From positions 124,001 through 188,000 of the forward strand of contig NZ_CP048816.1 in NCBI RefSeq assembly GCF_010977555.1: a stretch of 64,000 nt of DNA, in the 5' to 3' direction. This stretch comes from Caulobacter rhizosphaerae. GTDB lineage: Bacteria; Pseudomonadota; Alphaproteobacteria; Caulobacterales; Caulobacteraceae. A program made the position numbers and the translations under genes. The notes under the pieces are model-generated. The model was not told where the DNA came from and made no database searches. It saw nothing but the letters and a program-made list of their open reading frames with translations. This document shows positions 38,879 to 48,725 of this stretch, piece by piece. The number at the start of each line of letters is the position of its first letter. Positions within the stretch are counted from its first letter, which is position 1.

Positions 38879-38902
38879 AAAAAACAAGTTGTCTTGCTTT
38901 TA
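38879..38902. promoter_or_regulatory. Island palindrome copy 15, between tannase-family gene and second TetR
   Basis: Left arm AAAAAACAAG, spacer TTGT, right arm CTTGCTTTTA. It is 48 bases from the esterase start (minus) and about 200 bases from the TetR start (plus), the only copy in that divergent region. Confidence 0.7.
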
Positions 38903-39099
38903 TATGGGCCGGCGCCGGGGTTTCGGGGCGCTGGTTTGAATGTCCCTCCGGGTTAGGCGAGGTTCGGTGCGCCGTGTCGATTTGCCCGAGCCGCGGCGCG
39001 CAAGTAGTCTAAGTTGACCGAAGATGCGGGTTTGGACGCCATTGCCTTGAATCTGAGTGCATAATGGCCGGGAGAATCGCCCAACCGAGGGCTGACGAC

Positions 39100-39933
39100 G
39101 TGGCGATGACGGGGATGAACGTGACCGAGAAACGACAGCGCCGCACGCAGGCCGAACGGAGCGCCACGACGCGGACCGTGCTGCTCGAGGCGGCGATCAA
39201 GTGCCTTTACGAGCACGGCTATGGCGCGACGACGACCATCAATGTCGCCGAGGAAGCCGGTGTGAGCCGCGGCGCGATGCTGCATCAGTTCCCGTCCAAG
39301 GCCGATCTCATGGCCTTCGTGGTCGAGGAGACCTTCGCTGACGAGGTCGACCTCTATCACAAGCTGCTCGAGGGCATCGATGACCCTCGTGAGCGCCTGC
39401 TGGCCTATCCTGAAGCGACCTGGCAGGTCTTGAGCCGGCCGGCCGGCGTGGCGGTCCTGGAGATCATGCAGGGGTCGCGTAGCGATCCGGAACTGGCCGA
39501 CAAGCTCACGCCCCTGCTCGCCCAGATTCACACCCGCGCCCAGGATCAGCTGGCGCGGGAGTTTCCGCGCGGGCCGTCCCTGGCGCTGTTGCAACTGATC
39601 GTCGGCGCCATCCGCGGGCTGTCGATCATCAACGTTCTCAATCCGGGCGACGAAGGGGTGCGCGGCGCGATCCCGCTTCTGCAGCGTCTGCTGCGGGCGG
39701 GGATGGAAACGGGTGTCTTCGCACCCAAGGCCGGCGGAGCGACGCCCGCCGCCGCGCCGTCGAAGACCAAACCCAAGCCCGCGGCCGCCAAGGCGCCGAA
39801 GGCCAAGACCGCGGAGCCGGCCAAGGCCCGGACGAAGCCGGCGGTCAAGCGCGCGAGTGCTCCGGCCGCCGCGTCAGCCCCCGCCCCGGCCAAGCCCAAG
39901 GCCAAGCCTCGGCCGTCGTCGGCTCGCAAATAG
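39100..39933 (+). CDS. TetR family repressor with Ala/Lys/Pro-rich histone-like tail
   Basis: TetR-type repressor of about 277 residues, paralogue of the one at 13718 along the whole TetR portion. The DNA-binding part (RRTQAERSATTR, then SRGAMLHQFPSKADLM) shares nearly the whole recognition helix with it. Unlike the paralogue it carries a low-complexity tail of about 70 residues of Ala, Lys and Pro (for example KAPKAKTAEPAKARTK), resembling histone H1-type tails that bind DNA nonspecifically. GTG 39100 has GAGGG at good spacing; ATG 39064 and 39106 are alternatives. It is divergent from a tannase-family gene with palindrome copy 15 between them. Confidence 0.88.
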   Translation: MAMTGMNVTEKRQRRTQAERSATTRTVLLEAAIKCLYEHGYGATTTINVAEEAGVSRGAMLHQFPSKADLMAFVVEETFADEVDLYHKLLEGIDDPRERLLAYPEATWQVLSRPAGVAVLEIMQGSRSDPELADKLTPLLAQIHTRAQDQLAREFPRGPSLALLQLIVGAIRGLSIINVLNPGDEGVRGAIPLLQRLLRAGMETGVFAPKAGGATPAAAPSKTKPKPAAAKAPKAKTAEPAKARTKPAVKRASAPAAASAPAPAKPKAKPRPSSARK

Positions 39934-39980
39934 CGCGCCGGCCTCCGGCCCGGGCCGGCCCCGGCCGGCCCTTTCGGACT

Positions 39981-41324
39981 CTAGGCGACGAGCGCCTTTT
40001 GCATGGCCGTCTCGAAGGGTATCTGGCTGGCGAAAGGGGGCTTGGCCAACTGGATGAAGAACGCGGCGACGAGGTCGCGCTCGGGCTCCACCCAGGTCTC
40101 CGTGCCGTAGGCCCCGCCCCAACCGTAGGCGCCCTTGCTGCGCCCATTCGACTTGCTCGGATCCTCGACGATCCGGACCGACAGGCCAAAACCGCTGTGT
40201 CCCGTGATCGGCGGAATCCATTGCTTGAAGAGCGCGCCGACATGATCCCGGCTCATCAGGTCCACGGTCTGCGGCTTGAGGATACGCTGGCCGTTGAGGC
40301 TTCCGCGGTTGAGCAGCATCAGGTCGAACAGCATGAAGTCGCGCACGGTGCTGAGCAGCCCGCCGCCACCGGCGATGTAGCTCATGTGCGTACGGCCCAG
40401 CAGCGCGTCGGCATAAGCCCATTGTCCATCGACGCGGTCGACCAGCGGCACGATACGGTTCTGCTTGCGCGCCGGGACATTGAAATAGGTGTCATGCATG
40501 CCCAGCGGTTGGAAAATACGCTCCTGCATGAAGACCTCGGCCGGCTGTCCCGAGACGATTTCCACCAGCCGCAACGCCGTCCCATGCGCTTCCAGGGGGG
40601 AGTAGTTGAACTTGCTGCCCGGTTGGAACTCCAGCGGCAGGGTCGCCAGCTTTGGCGTCCAGGTGGCCAAGGTGTCGGTCAGGGCATGCTGAGGTCTGCC
40701 AGGGGAGGCCACATCGTCCTTGCCAAAGCCGCCGACGGCCGGCAGCCCCGATGTGTGGGTCAGAAGGTTTTCGACGGTGATCTCGCGCTCGGCCGGGACG
40801 AGCGTGACTTGCGAAGGATCCTTCGTCCCCGGGACAGGGACCGCCACCTTCATGGACTTGAACTCGGGAATGAAGCGGCTGATGGGATCGTCCAGGGCGA
40901 TCTTGCCTTCATCAACCATCATCAGGACCGCCACGGCGGTCACGTGTTTGGTTGAGGACATCATCCGAAAGATCGCGTCCTTGCGCATCGGGATCTTGGC
41001 GATCGGATCGGCCAGACCTTGGGCCTCGCACCAGACGAGCTTGTTGTGTCTGGCGACGGCGCTGACCGCGCCGCTGATGATCCCGGCGTCGATCTGTCCC
41101 TGGATGGCGGCGCGCACGCCCTCCAGTCCCGACGCGGAAAAGCCGCCGGCCTGGGGCGCGCTCGGCTTCCATACGAAGTGGTCGTTGCCGGCCGCCGTCG
41201 CTGGGGTGCCAAACAGCGCGCCCAGGGCCGCGCCGCCCCCCAGCGCCAAAAGACCGCGGCGGTCGATTCCCGCCGCGCGCGGCGTCGTCGCCGTCTCGCC
41301 GGCGATGCCCTCGCTTAGTTTCAT
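39981..41324 (-). CDS. Tat-exported serine hydrolase, beta-lactamase/esterase fold
   Basis: PF00144-type serine esterase of 447 residues. Catalytic pair Ser123-Lys126 in MMSSTKHV; FNYSPLEAH is the tyrosine motif region; GGAYGTETWVEP is the C-terminal motif. GIDRRGLLALGGGAA is a clear twin-arginine signal. Very similar in layout to the protein at 51203 (shared RKDAIFRMMSSTKHVTA and VPAEREITVENLLTHTSG types of blocks), so both derive from a duplication. The gene lies 14 bases downstream of the GPH symporter gene and shares its promoter with palindrome copy 16. Likely removes acyl groups in the periplasm. Confidence 0.9.
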   Translation of the reverse strand: MKLSEGIAGETATTPRAAGIDRRGLLALGGGAALGALFGTPATAAGNDHFVWKPSAPQAGGFSASGLEGVRAAIQGQIDAGIISGAVSAVARHNKLVWCEAQGLADPIAKIPMRKDAIFRMMSSTKHVTAVAVLMMVDEGKIALDDPISRFIPEFKSMKVAVPVPGTKDPSQVTLVPAEREITVENLLTHTSGLPAVGGFGKDDVASPGRPQHALTDTLATWTPKLATLPLEFQPGSKFNYSPLEAHGTALRLVEIVSGQPAEVFMQERIFQPLGMHDTYFNVPARKQNRIVPLVDRVDGQWAYADALLGRTHMSYIAGGGGLLSTVRDFMLFDLMLLNRGSLNGQRILKPQTVDLMSRDHVGALFKQWIPPITGHSGFGLSVRIVEDPSKSNGRSKGAYGWGGAYGTETWVEPERDLVAAFFIQLAKPPFASQIPFETAMQKALVA

Positions 41325-41337
41325 CCTGGCGCCCTTC

Positions 41338-42762
41338 CTAGTGTGGCTTTTGGTTGTTGTGTGACACCCGGCCGCTCCGGCGAACCCGACGCCATTGGAT
41401 CGCGCGGACCAGACGCCCGTGCGTCGCCGCGTCGATCGGATAGAACCAGATGGCCGCCGCGCTGGCGGCGAACAACAGGGCCGGGCCAAGCCCGTACATC
41501 GCCACGATCCCGTGCAGGGTGCTGGCTGACTGGGCGGCGTTGGCGACATAGCCGAACTGGTCGAGCAACAGGCCGATCGAACCGGTCCCAACGCCCAGGG
41601 CGACCTTCTGGGCGAAGCTGATCAGGCCGAAGATCGCCCCTTCGGAGCGAATTCCCGTCTTCCACTCGCCGTATTCGACCGTATCGGGGAGCATGGACCA
41701 GAAGGTCAGCACGAAGGCCCCGTTGCCCACGCCGGTGGCGGCCAGCAGCGCCCACAGCAAGGGACCTTGCCGCGGCGCCAGGAGATAGACGCCAAGATAG
41801 GCGGCGACATTGATCGCCACGCCCAGCAGCCAGGTCGTGCGCTTGTCCAGGCGTCTGGAGAGGGTCATCCAGACCGGCAGGCTCAGGGCCGCCAGGCCCA
41901 GCGTGGTCACAAGCCCCAAGGTCACCATGGCTTCGGACCCGCCCCAGTACTTGAGGTAGTAGACGAGCGCCTTGCCGGACATCGTGTAGGCCGTCGAGCC
42001 CAGGATGGTGGCCGGCAGCAGCAGCAGGAAGGGCTTGTTGACCCAGAGGGACTTGAGCAGGAGACCCAGGTCGGGGCTGTCGTGCGGGTCTTCCTCGACC
42101 GTCTCCTGGGTCCGTAGAAAGCAGAAGATCAGCACCGCCGCAGCCAGGGTGGAGTAGACAATGCTGACCGCCAGGAACCCGGCCTGACCGCCGCCAAAGG
42201 CCTTGACCAGCGGGAGGGTCAGCGCCGCCATGGCTACGCCGCAACCGATCGCGAACAGCATCCGCGCCCCCGCCAGACGCCCGCGGGTGTCGGAATCCAG
42301 CGTCAGTCGCGCCGAAAGGGCGATGTAGGGAATGTTCACCGTGGCGAAGACGGTGCGGTAGAGGACCTGGCTGGCCAGGGCGTAGGCGGCCAGCGCCGCG
42401 CCGGACAGGTTCAACGGCAGGAACATCGCCACCACGGCCAGGCCCAACGGAACCGCGCCGAACAGCATGTAGGGCCGATACCGGCCCCACCGTGTCCGCG
42501 TGCGGTTGGCGATCGCCCCGATGATCGGATCGGCGATCCCGTCCCAAATCAGCGCCGCCATCATGATCAGGCCGGCGGTCTTGGCGCTGAGGCCCAGGAC
42601 GTCGGTATAGAAGTAGAGCAGGAACAGTGAGGAGAAGGCGAAGCTGAGGTTGAAGGCGAAGTCGCCGGCTCCATAGCTGGCGATGCGGCCTGGACCGAGG
42701 CGCGCCTGGCCTTGTCCCTCCCCCTTCGCGGCGCGCTGCGCCGGGAACGACTGATAGTTCAC
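41338..42762 (-). CDS. GPH-type sugar:cation symporter (MelB-like MFS)
   Basis: Membrane transporter of 474 residues in the glycoside-pentoside-hexuronide family, which imports sugars or glycosides with H+ or Na+. About 12 hydrophobic helices are visible. Family signatures include YGAGDFAFNLSF at the first helix and the DPIIGAIANRTRTRWGRYRPYML loop after helix 2. GTG 42762 has GGTGG just upstream. It is the first gene of a unit with the serine hydrolase at 39981, under palindrome copy 16. Probable role is uptake of an oligosaccharide or deacylated glycoside released outside; the exact cargo is not shown. Confidence 0.92.
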   Translation of the reverse strand: MNYQSFPAQRAAKGEGQGQARLGPGRIASYGAGDFAFNLSFAFSSLFLLYFYTDVLGLSAKTAGLIMMAALIWDGIADPIIGAIANRTRTRWGRYRPYMLFGAVPLGLAVVAMFLPLNLSGAALAAYALASQVLYRTVFATVNIPYIALSARLTLDSDTRGRLAGARMLFAIGCGVAMAALTLPLVKAFGGGQAGFLAVSIVYSTLAAAVLIFCFLRTQETVEEDPHDSPDLGLLLKSLWVNKPFLLLLPATILGSTAYTMSGKALVYYLKYWGGSEAMVTLGLVTTLGLAALSLPVWMTLSRRLDKRTTWLLGVAINVAAYLGVYLLAPRQGPLLWALLAATGVGNGAFVLTFWSMLPDTVEYGEWKTGIRSEGAIFGLISFAQKVALGVGTGSIGLLLDQFGYVANAAQSASTLHGIVAMYGLGPALLFAASAAAIWFYPIDAATHGRLVRAIQWRRVRRSGRVSHNNQKPH

Positions 42763-42841
42763 TTTCCACCCATTTGTTCTGGCGCGAACGCTGACGAATC
42801 CGTCGGATCCATCTTCGACGGTTCGGCCGATGATGTATCAT

Positions 42842-42865
42842 TAAAAGCAGGACACTTTGTTTTTT
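42842..42865. promoter_or_regulatory. Island palindrome copy 16, upstream of GPH symporter operon
   Basis: Left arm TAAAAGCAGG, spacer ACAC, right arm TTTGTTTTTT. The left arm is near perfect and the right arm is relaxed. It lies 79 bases from the symporter start (minus), just beyond the stop of the tannase-family gene at 42900. Confidence 0.62.
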
Positions 42866-42899
42866 ATATGCGCGGACCACCCCGTGAACCCGCCGCGTG

Positions 42900-44600
42900 T
42901 CAGGCCCCCCGAGGACTGGGATGCTCAAGCCTCGCGCCCTGGCCAGGCTCGACCCTGCAGGTGAAGTTCGCCGCGTCGTCCGTCGAGCCCGAACCCTTGT
43001 AGTGGGCGGTGGCCGGCCAGGGGCACAGGGGCCGGGTACGGACGATGTCGCCGGGCTTTCCGAAGAGCAGCCCAAGCTGGCCGTCATGCTTGGCGGCCAG
43101 AATGGTGTCGGGCGCGGTGTTGGCCGACACCCAGGCGTCGATCACCGGAATGATGTCGAAGGTGTCGGGTCCATGGCCCAGGGAGCAATGGGCCATGCCC
43201 GGCGCCATGAACAGGCGCACGCTGCCTTGGCTGGCCGGGCCCAGGCGATCGCGGGCCGCGGCGTAGTAGTCCAGCGTGCTGCCGGCCGGAATGGCCGGGT
43301 CCTCCCAGCCCTGGAAGAGAATGAGCTTGCCGCCGCGGGCGGCGAAGGGGCGAAGATCCGGATCAAGCGCGTCCAGGGCCGCGCCGACCCTTGTCTTGGC
43401 CAGCCGATAATCGCGTTCGAGGTCGAAGGTCCGGGGGTCCCAGTCGAGGTTCTGGGTCACCAGGCCGCTATAGAAATCGTCGCTCAGCCGCACACCGGCC
43501 TTGGGGCCGTTGAAGAACCAGGGCGCCCAGCCCACGATCGGGATGATCGACTTGCCGTGTTCGCTGCCCAAGGGAAAACCTTGCAGCACCTGGACGCCGT
43601 CCTGGGTGCGCGGCCCGCGATAGATCGCTCGGGCGACCTGCACCTCGGCGGGCGTCAGGCACTTGTCGGACGTCTCGCCGGCCTTGCACTGCAATTCGGC
43701 CGGATCGAACCTGCAGGCGAGCGGATTTTCCAGGACGTCGTCGGCGACGCCATCGAGCCTGTCGCACTTGGCGATGACGGCCGAACGGATAAGCGAAAGC
43801 TTGGCGGGCAGCTTCTCGGCGCCGGGGGTTTGTTTGTAGAGGCGGTAATTGACCTGGGCGGTGGCCATCAGGCCGGTCCAGTTTATCGCCGGCGCGCCCG
43901 CGACGATGCCGTCATAGTCGTCGGGAAATCTCTGGGCGAGCATCAGGGCGTCGCGACCGCCGTTGGAGCAGCCGGAAAAGTAGCTTCGTTCGACGGGTCT
44001 TGCGTAGTAGGCCGAGGCGATGGCCTTGCCGGCGAGCGCGGCGACGTGATTGGCCCGGTAGCCGAAATCCTCGATGCGAGCCGACGAACCGATCCCCCAG
44101 GCGGCCTTCTTGGCGTCGGTGTGGCCCGCGTCGTTGGCCACGCCCGCGTAGCCGCGCGCCAGCTCGCGCATCAGGGCTCCGGTGGATCCGCTCAGGCCGC
44201 CGCTCAATCCTCCGCCGCCGACGCCGAGCAGCTTGCCGTTCCACGTCGCTGGCAGCAGCACCTCGATCCGGATCGAGGAACCGGGGCCCGAGGAGCCGAC
44301 CGCATGCACACGACAGAACGGCACGATGGCCCTGCTCGACCCGAACAGGTTGCGACCGCCCTTTTGCCCGGCCGACACGATCTCGACGCGCTCCACGCGC
44401 GTGTCGCCGAATGTTCTGCCCGTCAGCGCCTTGCAGGCCGTCGCCTCCTGAAGGGTGAGCGCCTTGGCCACGGGGCGGGCCTGCGTCGGCGCGGCGGCGT
44501 GGCCGGCGGCGACCGCGGCCGCCAGGGCCAAAGCCGCGCCGCCGGCCAGCAGCGCCGCGCGCTGGGTGGCCATGATCGATTGCCGTTGTAGGCCGCTCAT
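42900..44600 (-). CDS. Tannase/feruloyl esterase family enzyme, exported
   Basis: Esterase of 566 residues in the tannase family. Signal region at about 14-36 (ALLAGGAALALAAAVAAGHAAA). Nucleophile Ser212 in SGCSNGG; LFQGWEDPAIPAG acid region; APGMAHCSLG supplies the His-Cys part of the CS...HC motif. Strongly similar to the protein at 37178 along its length. ATG 44600 has GGAGCAGG upstream. It is the last gene of a four-gene minus-strand unit (49910 to 42900) with gaps of 16, 36 and 107 bases, so it is probably expressed from the promoter near 49987. Confidence 0.9.
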   Translation of the reverse strand: MSGLQRQSIMATQRAALLAGGAALALAAAVAAGHAAAPTQARPVAKALTLQEATACKALTGRTFGDTRVERVEIVSAGQKGGRNLFGSSRAIVPFCRVHAVGSSGPGSSIRIEVLLPATWNGKLLGVGGGGLSGGLSGSTGALMRELARGYAGVANDAGHTDAKKAAWGIGSSARIEDFGYRANHVAALAGKAIASAYYARPVERSYFSGCSNGGRDALMLAQRFPDDYDGIVAGAPAINWTGLMATAQVNYRLYKQTPGAEKLPAKLSLIRSAVIAKCDRLDGVADDVLENPLACRFDPAELQCKAGETSDKCLTPAEVQVARAIYRGPRTQDGVQVLQGFPLGSEHGKSIIPIVGWAPWFFNGPKAGVRLSDDFYSGLVTQNLDWDPRTFDLERDYRLAKTRVGAALDALDPDLRPFAARGGKLILFQGWEDPAIPAGSTLDYYAAARDRLGPASQGSVRLFMAPGMAHCSLGHGPDTFDIIPVIDAWVSANTAPDTILAAKHDGQLGLLFGKPGDIVRTRPLCPWPATAHYKGSGSTDDAANFTCRVEPGQGARLEHPSPRGA

Positions 44601-44706
44601 CGTCCTGCTCCGTTCACCGATATCGGTGGAAAACGCATCTGCCGTGAGCGCCTGAACGGGCGCTCGCCCCGCGGCGAACGCGCCGCGACGGCGCGCTCGC
44701 GCGGGA

Positions 44707-47046
44707 TTATTTCTGGACCCCGACCACGGCCAGGCTGGAGAGGGCCTCGACGCGCAGCGAGAACTGCGTTCTGGGACCGTCCGGACCCTCCAGATGACGA
44801 AGACCCGAAATCGCGGTCGTCTTGCCGTCGTGCGGGTTCCAGAACGCGGCCTTGTCGAGCCGGCCGCGCACGGTGACGAGGGTCTGCACCGGCCCGTCGC
44901 TGGAATTGCCAAAATAGTAGATGTCGCGGCCATCGCGTTGGCGATGGGTATAGCCGAACACGCCGATCCCCTTGGTGGCGATCGGGCCTTCGAACCCGAC
45001 ATCCGGCGTCAGCTTGAGCGCATCGAGCGCCTGCGCCAGGCTTTCGGGGCTCGGTTTGGCCAGGAACACCGCGCGACCGCCGGCGGCGTTGCGATGCACG
45101 TCTCCCGCCGCCGCGTCCGGGCCTCCGAATATCGCCGCGACCATCGCGCCGATCTTGGCGTCCTGGCCAAACTCGGCCGATCGCGACGGAAGCTTGGAGG
45201 TGGCGACGACCGCGCCGCCCGCGTCCCAGAACGCCTTGATCTTGGCCAGTGCCGCGACGGAGATCACCTCCCCGCCCGGTAGGACCACGGCCTTGAACTG
45301 TTCGCGGTTGATCTTGTTGCTCATCTCCAGGCTCGCGCCCTTGACCTGCAACTTGTCGCCGGCCAGCGCGTCGGGATGGATGAAGGTGAAGTCCCGGTGC
45401 AGGTCGCTCAGCAGCATCTCGCCGACGGCCTGATAGTCGGCGTCGGCATAGGCGTAGGCGCCGGTCGGCAGGTCCGCGGAATTGCCCGGAGCGTTGAAGC
45501 TGTAGAAGGCCTGCAGCGACTCGATGGGGAACATCACGGCGATGTCGGCGACATGGCGGCCGCCCTGCAGGAGGTAGGCGCTGCGCCCGGTCCAGCGCAC
45601 CAGGTCCGCGCCGGTGCCGATCGGCTTGGAGGGTTCGCGCCCGCCGAGGACGAAATGGTTGAAGCCCCGGACGAAGAGCTCGATGGTCCGTCGGTAGCCG
45701 TTGGCGTCGTTGTCGATGCTGAAGGCCTCGGCCGCCGTCAGCGGCAGGTCGCGCTCGGCCGAGACCGAGCTGATCAGTTTGAAGCCGCTGCGTGCGAAGC
45801 CCACGCCCCAGAGCACGTCGGCCATCGGCACGTCGGTATGGCCATAGAACTTGAAGGGGTCGCCGATGGTGTCGGTCGGCTGCAGATCATAGTTGCCCGG
45901 TGCGTGGCCAGTGGACCTCACGCCGTGGTCATGCGCCCAGTCGGTGATGAGCTTGGGAAAGGTCTCGCCGAGGATCTCGGCCCGAGCCTTGAAGAACCCG
46001 ACCCGGGCGGGGACGGTGTCGGGGCCGATATCCGCCCAAAGCGCGGGATAATAGAGGGCCGCCGGCCGACCCGTCAGCGCCTCGAAACGCGTCGCGATCG
46101 CCGGGTTCCAGGTCTTCTCGTCCATCAGGATGCCGACGTCGTCGAAGAAGGTGAACTTGATCGTCTCGCCGAACGCCTTGCCCAGGGTCTCGTGCGCGCG
46201 GTCGTAGCTGGCCTTGATAAACCACTGCGTGGCTTCAGGATCGAGGTAGTCGGCCGTGGCGTAGTAGTCCGGACTCATGCCCTTGGCCGCCGCGGTGGCG
46301 ATGTAAAACCGTTGGACACGCCAATTGCCGTATGGCGCGACCCAATCGATCCGGTCGCCCTTGGCGTTGGCCAGCAGGTCGACGCGCTCGTTGTTGGCGG
46401 TGTTGAGTGCGACGACCGCCGTTGGCCGCTCTGCGCTCTCCAGGTCCAGGCGGTAGGGCTGCGAGGCCGAAACGGTCGTTTCCTCCCGCCGGATCAGCTT
46501 GCGATAGTATTTGGCCGGGATCGTGCCGTCGGCGCTGCCGCTCGGAAAGCCGGCCTCGTCGTAATAGGTGACATAGCGACCCTCGCGTCGGGCTTGATCC
46601 AGGACGCCTTGGACCGCGGAGAACCATTGTGGGGTCATGTAACCAAGACCTGGCGCCTCGCCCGGACCGGCCTTGCCGTCGGCGAGATAGGATCCAAACC
46701 GCGCCTCCCCCGGCAGCGCCTTGGGCAACCAGGGCGAGGCGTGGGCCGGATAGCGGTCCAGCAAGCCGATCGGCATCTTAATCAGGCCGGCGGTGTCGAA
46801 CGGCTTCTTGCGGCTGGGGTCGCCTTGCGGATTGATCAGGATCCCGCCCGCGTCGAGCTCGAAGATCGCGCGTTTGGCGACGACATCGAGGGGGCCCTTG
46901 TATCCCGAGCCTTCGTCCAAGGTGATGGTGGGGCGATACTGCGCCGGCGGGCTGGCGAAGGTCTTGGCGTCGATCCGTTGCGCCAGAGCAGGGTGTGCGA
47001 GGCCAGCGCCCAGCAGGGCGGCGGTGGCGAACAGGATGTGACGCAT
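44707..47046 (-). CDS. Exported GH106-like glycoside hydrolase of uncertain family
   Basis: A 779-residue exported protein (signal MRHILFATAALLGAGLAHPALA). Its middle part resembles GH106-like enzymes: QGVLDQARREGRYVTYYDEAGFPSG, a TFFDDVGILMDEKTWNP region rich in acids, HAPGNYD, and SAYLLQGGRHVADIAVMFP followed by a lipase-like or glutamine-amidotransferase-like fold (AVVLPGGEVISVAAL). It lacks the WWHWMNGN opening and the long C-terminal sandwich of the two true GH106 proteins here. I would call it a distant relative with unknown linkage specificity. AAGGAG precedes ATG 47046. It lies 36 bases downstream of the carboxylesterase gene. Confidence 0.8.
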   Translation of the reverse strand: MRHILFATAALLGAGLAHPALAQRIDAKTFASPPAQYRPTITLDEGSGYKGPLDVVAKRAIFELDAGGILINPQGDPSRKKPFDTAGLIKMPIGLLDRYPAHASPWLPKALPGEARFGSYLADGKAGPGEAPGLGYMTPQWFSAVQGVLDQARREGRYVTYYDEAGFPSGSADGTIPAKYYRKLIRREETTVSASQPYRLDLESAERPTAVVALNTANNERVDLLANAKGDRIDWVAPYGNWRVQRFYIATAAAKGMSPDYYATADYLDPEATQWFIKASYDRAHETLGKAFGETIKFTFFDDVGILMDEKTWNPAIATRFEALTGRPAALYYPALWADIGPDTVPARVGFFKARAEILGETFPKLITDWAHDHGVRSTGHAPGNYDLQPTDTIGDPFKFYGHTDVPMADVLWGVGFARSGFKLISSVSAERDLPLTAAEAFSIDNDANGYRRTIELFVRGFNHFVLGGREPSKPIGTGADLVRWTGRSAYLLQGGRHVADIAVMFPIESLQAFYSFNAPGNSADLPTGAYAYADADYQAVGEMLLSDLHRDFTFIHPDALAGDKLQVKGASLEMSNKINREQFKAVVLPGGEVISVAALAKIKAFWDAGGAVVATSKLPSRSAEFGQDAKIGAMVAAIFGGPDAAAGDVHRNAAGGRAVFLAKPSPESLAQALDALKLTPDVGFEGPIATKGIGVFGYTHRQRDGRDIYYFGNSSDGPVQTLVTVRGRLDKAAFWNPHDGKTTAISGLRHLEGPDGPRTQFSLRVEALSSLAVVGVQK

Positions 47047-47081
47047 TTGAACTCCTTTGATCCGTTGGCCGCGCTGCGGGT

Positions 47082-48710
47082 CTAGGCCTTCGCCAGGGCT
47101 AGCCTGACGGCCGCCCCTTCCGGCTCGGGCGCGACACGGCACGGGGCGTCGAAAATCATGGTGGCGCGGTCGGCGCCGAAAGTGGGCCAGTCGGGAAGGC
47201 CTGGATGGCCCGGTTGTCCGCGCCTGGCGAAAGCGCACCAGGCGTCGGCCATCTGGCCGGCCAGGCGCAGGGCCTGCGGCCCGCCGCCGGTCTGGTTCAC
47301 GCAGAGACCGGCGTTGTCGAAAACGAACGCGATCTCGGCGCTGTGGAAGGTCTTGGGACGGCCCTGGAGCATGGGCGTGCGCCAGGTGAAAAGGTATTGC
47401 CAGACCTTGCCGTCGACCGCGTGCTTGCGGTCCGCCAGGGCATAGGCAGCGTCGCGAATGCCGGCGGTCTGCATCGCGCACCACAACTCGATCGGCGCCC
47501 GATCGGGATGGGCGCTCTGGTAGGCCGCCACGATCCTCGCGCCGCGCGCCCCATAGGCCTTGGAGGCGTCGGCCAGGAGCGCGACGTCGTCATAGCGCTC
47601 GCTGTCGGCGCGCCCCACTGGATTGACCAGCTCATTGAGCACGGTGCCCACCATCAGGGGCACGCCTGGGGCAAGACCCTCCGTTGAGCCGGGCGCATGC
47701 GGAAGGACGGCGCCGTCGACCACCGGCGACCACTGCAGGAAACGGCCGGCCGCGCCCGCCGCGCGGCACAGCGCGTCCGTCGGCAGGCCGGCGAGCCGAT
47801 CCAGGTCGCCGTCGGCGATCTCCAGGTCGTCGAGCACGGCCCGGGTCAGCCGCGCGGCGGCGTCCTTGCTGGTCACGCCGAAGCCGGGAATCGCGCCGCT
47901 CTGGACGATGGCCTTGTGGAAAAGCCCCCTGGCCGAGGGCATGGCCATCAAGGCCTGGACCTTGCCGCCGCCGCCCGACTGGCCAAAGAGGGTCACGTTG
48001 TCCGGATCGCCGCCGAAGGCCGCCGCGTTGGCGCGCACCCAGCGCAGGACCGCCACGATGTCCTGCAGGCCAAGGTTCACCGATTCCGACCATTTGCCGC
48101 CGAAGCCCGACAGATCCAGATAGCCGAAGAGGTTGAGGCGGTGATTGTGGGTGATGACGACCACGTCGCCGCGACGCGCCAGGTTCTCGCCATCGTAGGC
48201 CAGAAGGTCATGTCCGGATCCGGCCGCGAAGGCGCCGCCGTGCATATAGATCATGACCGGTCGCCGACCCGCGCCGCTCGGGGCCCAGACGTTGAGACGA
48301 AGACAATCCTCGTGCGGAACATGCGGCAAATAGTTCCGGTAGAGCAGGAAGCTGTCCTCGGGCGCTTCGACCAGGGGGCCGTCCTGACTGGAGGCGGGCG
48401 AAACCGGGCACTGGGGCCCGAAGGCCAGGGCGTCGCGCACGCCCGCCCAGGCGGGCGCGGGGCGCGGCGGCAGGAAACGGTTGGCCCCGGCGGTCGTGGC
48501 CCCATAGGGCACGCCCTTGAAGATGCGAACCCCCGCGCTCTCCACGCCTCGAAGCCGTCCGCCCTGGGTCTCGACCACCGGCTGGATGGGGTTGGGGAGC
48601 GGCCGGCCAGGCGTGCGCCGTGGCGGCGCGGCCGGGGCGGCGGCTAGAGCCGGGCTTACAGCGCCGGCGGCGGCCAGGCCCAGCAGGCCGCGGCGAGCGA
48701 TCGGGTTCAT
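47082..48710 (-). CDS. Tat-exported type B carboxylesterase
   Basis: Carboxylesterase family (PF00135) enzyme of 542 residues. [21 protein letters not shown] is a twin-arginine signal. [12 protein letters not shown], oxyanion hole MHGGAF, and nucleophile elbow FGQSGGGG with Ser245 (Gln in place of the more usual Glu before the serine). It is clearly diverged from the carboxylesterase at 32096. Gene order is serine hydrolase (48726), this gene, GH106-like (44707) and tannase-family (42900), with gaps of 16, 36 and 107 bases, a probable operon of four exported enzymes. Confidence 0.9.
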   Translation of the reverse strand: MNPIARRGLLGLAAAGAVSPALAAAPAAPPRRTPGRPLPNPIQPVVETQGGRLRGVESAGVRIFKGVPYGATTAGANRFLPPRPAPAWAGVRDALAFGPQCPVSPASSQDGPLVEAPEDSFLLYRNYLPHVPHEDCLRLNVWAPSGAGRRPVMIYMHGGAFAAGSGHDLLAYDGENLARRGDVVVITHNHRLNLFGYLDLSGFGGKWSESVNLGLQDIVAVLRWVRANAAAFGGDPDNVTLFGQSGGGGKVQALMAMPSARGLFHKAIVQSGAIPGFGVTSKDAAARLTRAVLDDLEIADGDLDRLAGLPTDALCRAAGAAGRFLQWSPVVDGAVLPHAPGSTEGLAPGVPLMVGTVLNELVNPVGRADSERYDDVALLADASKAYGARGARIVAAYQSAHPDRAPIELWCAMQTAGIRDAAYALADRKHAVDGKVWQYLFTWRTPMLQGRPKTFHSAEIAFVFDNAGLCVNQTGGGPQALRLAGQMADAWCAFARRGQPGHPGLPDWPTFGADRATMIFDAPCRVAPEPEGAAVRLALAKA

Positions 48711-48725
48711 CGCGCCTCCTCCGGT

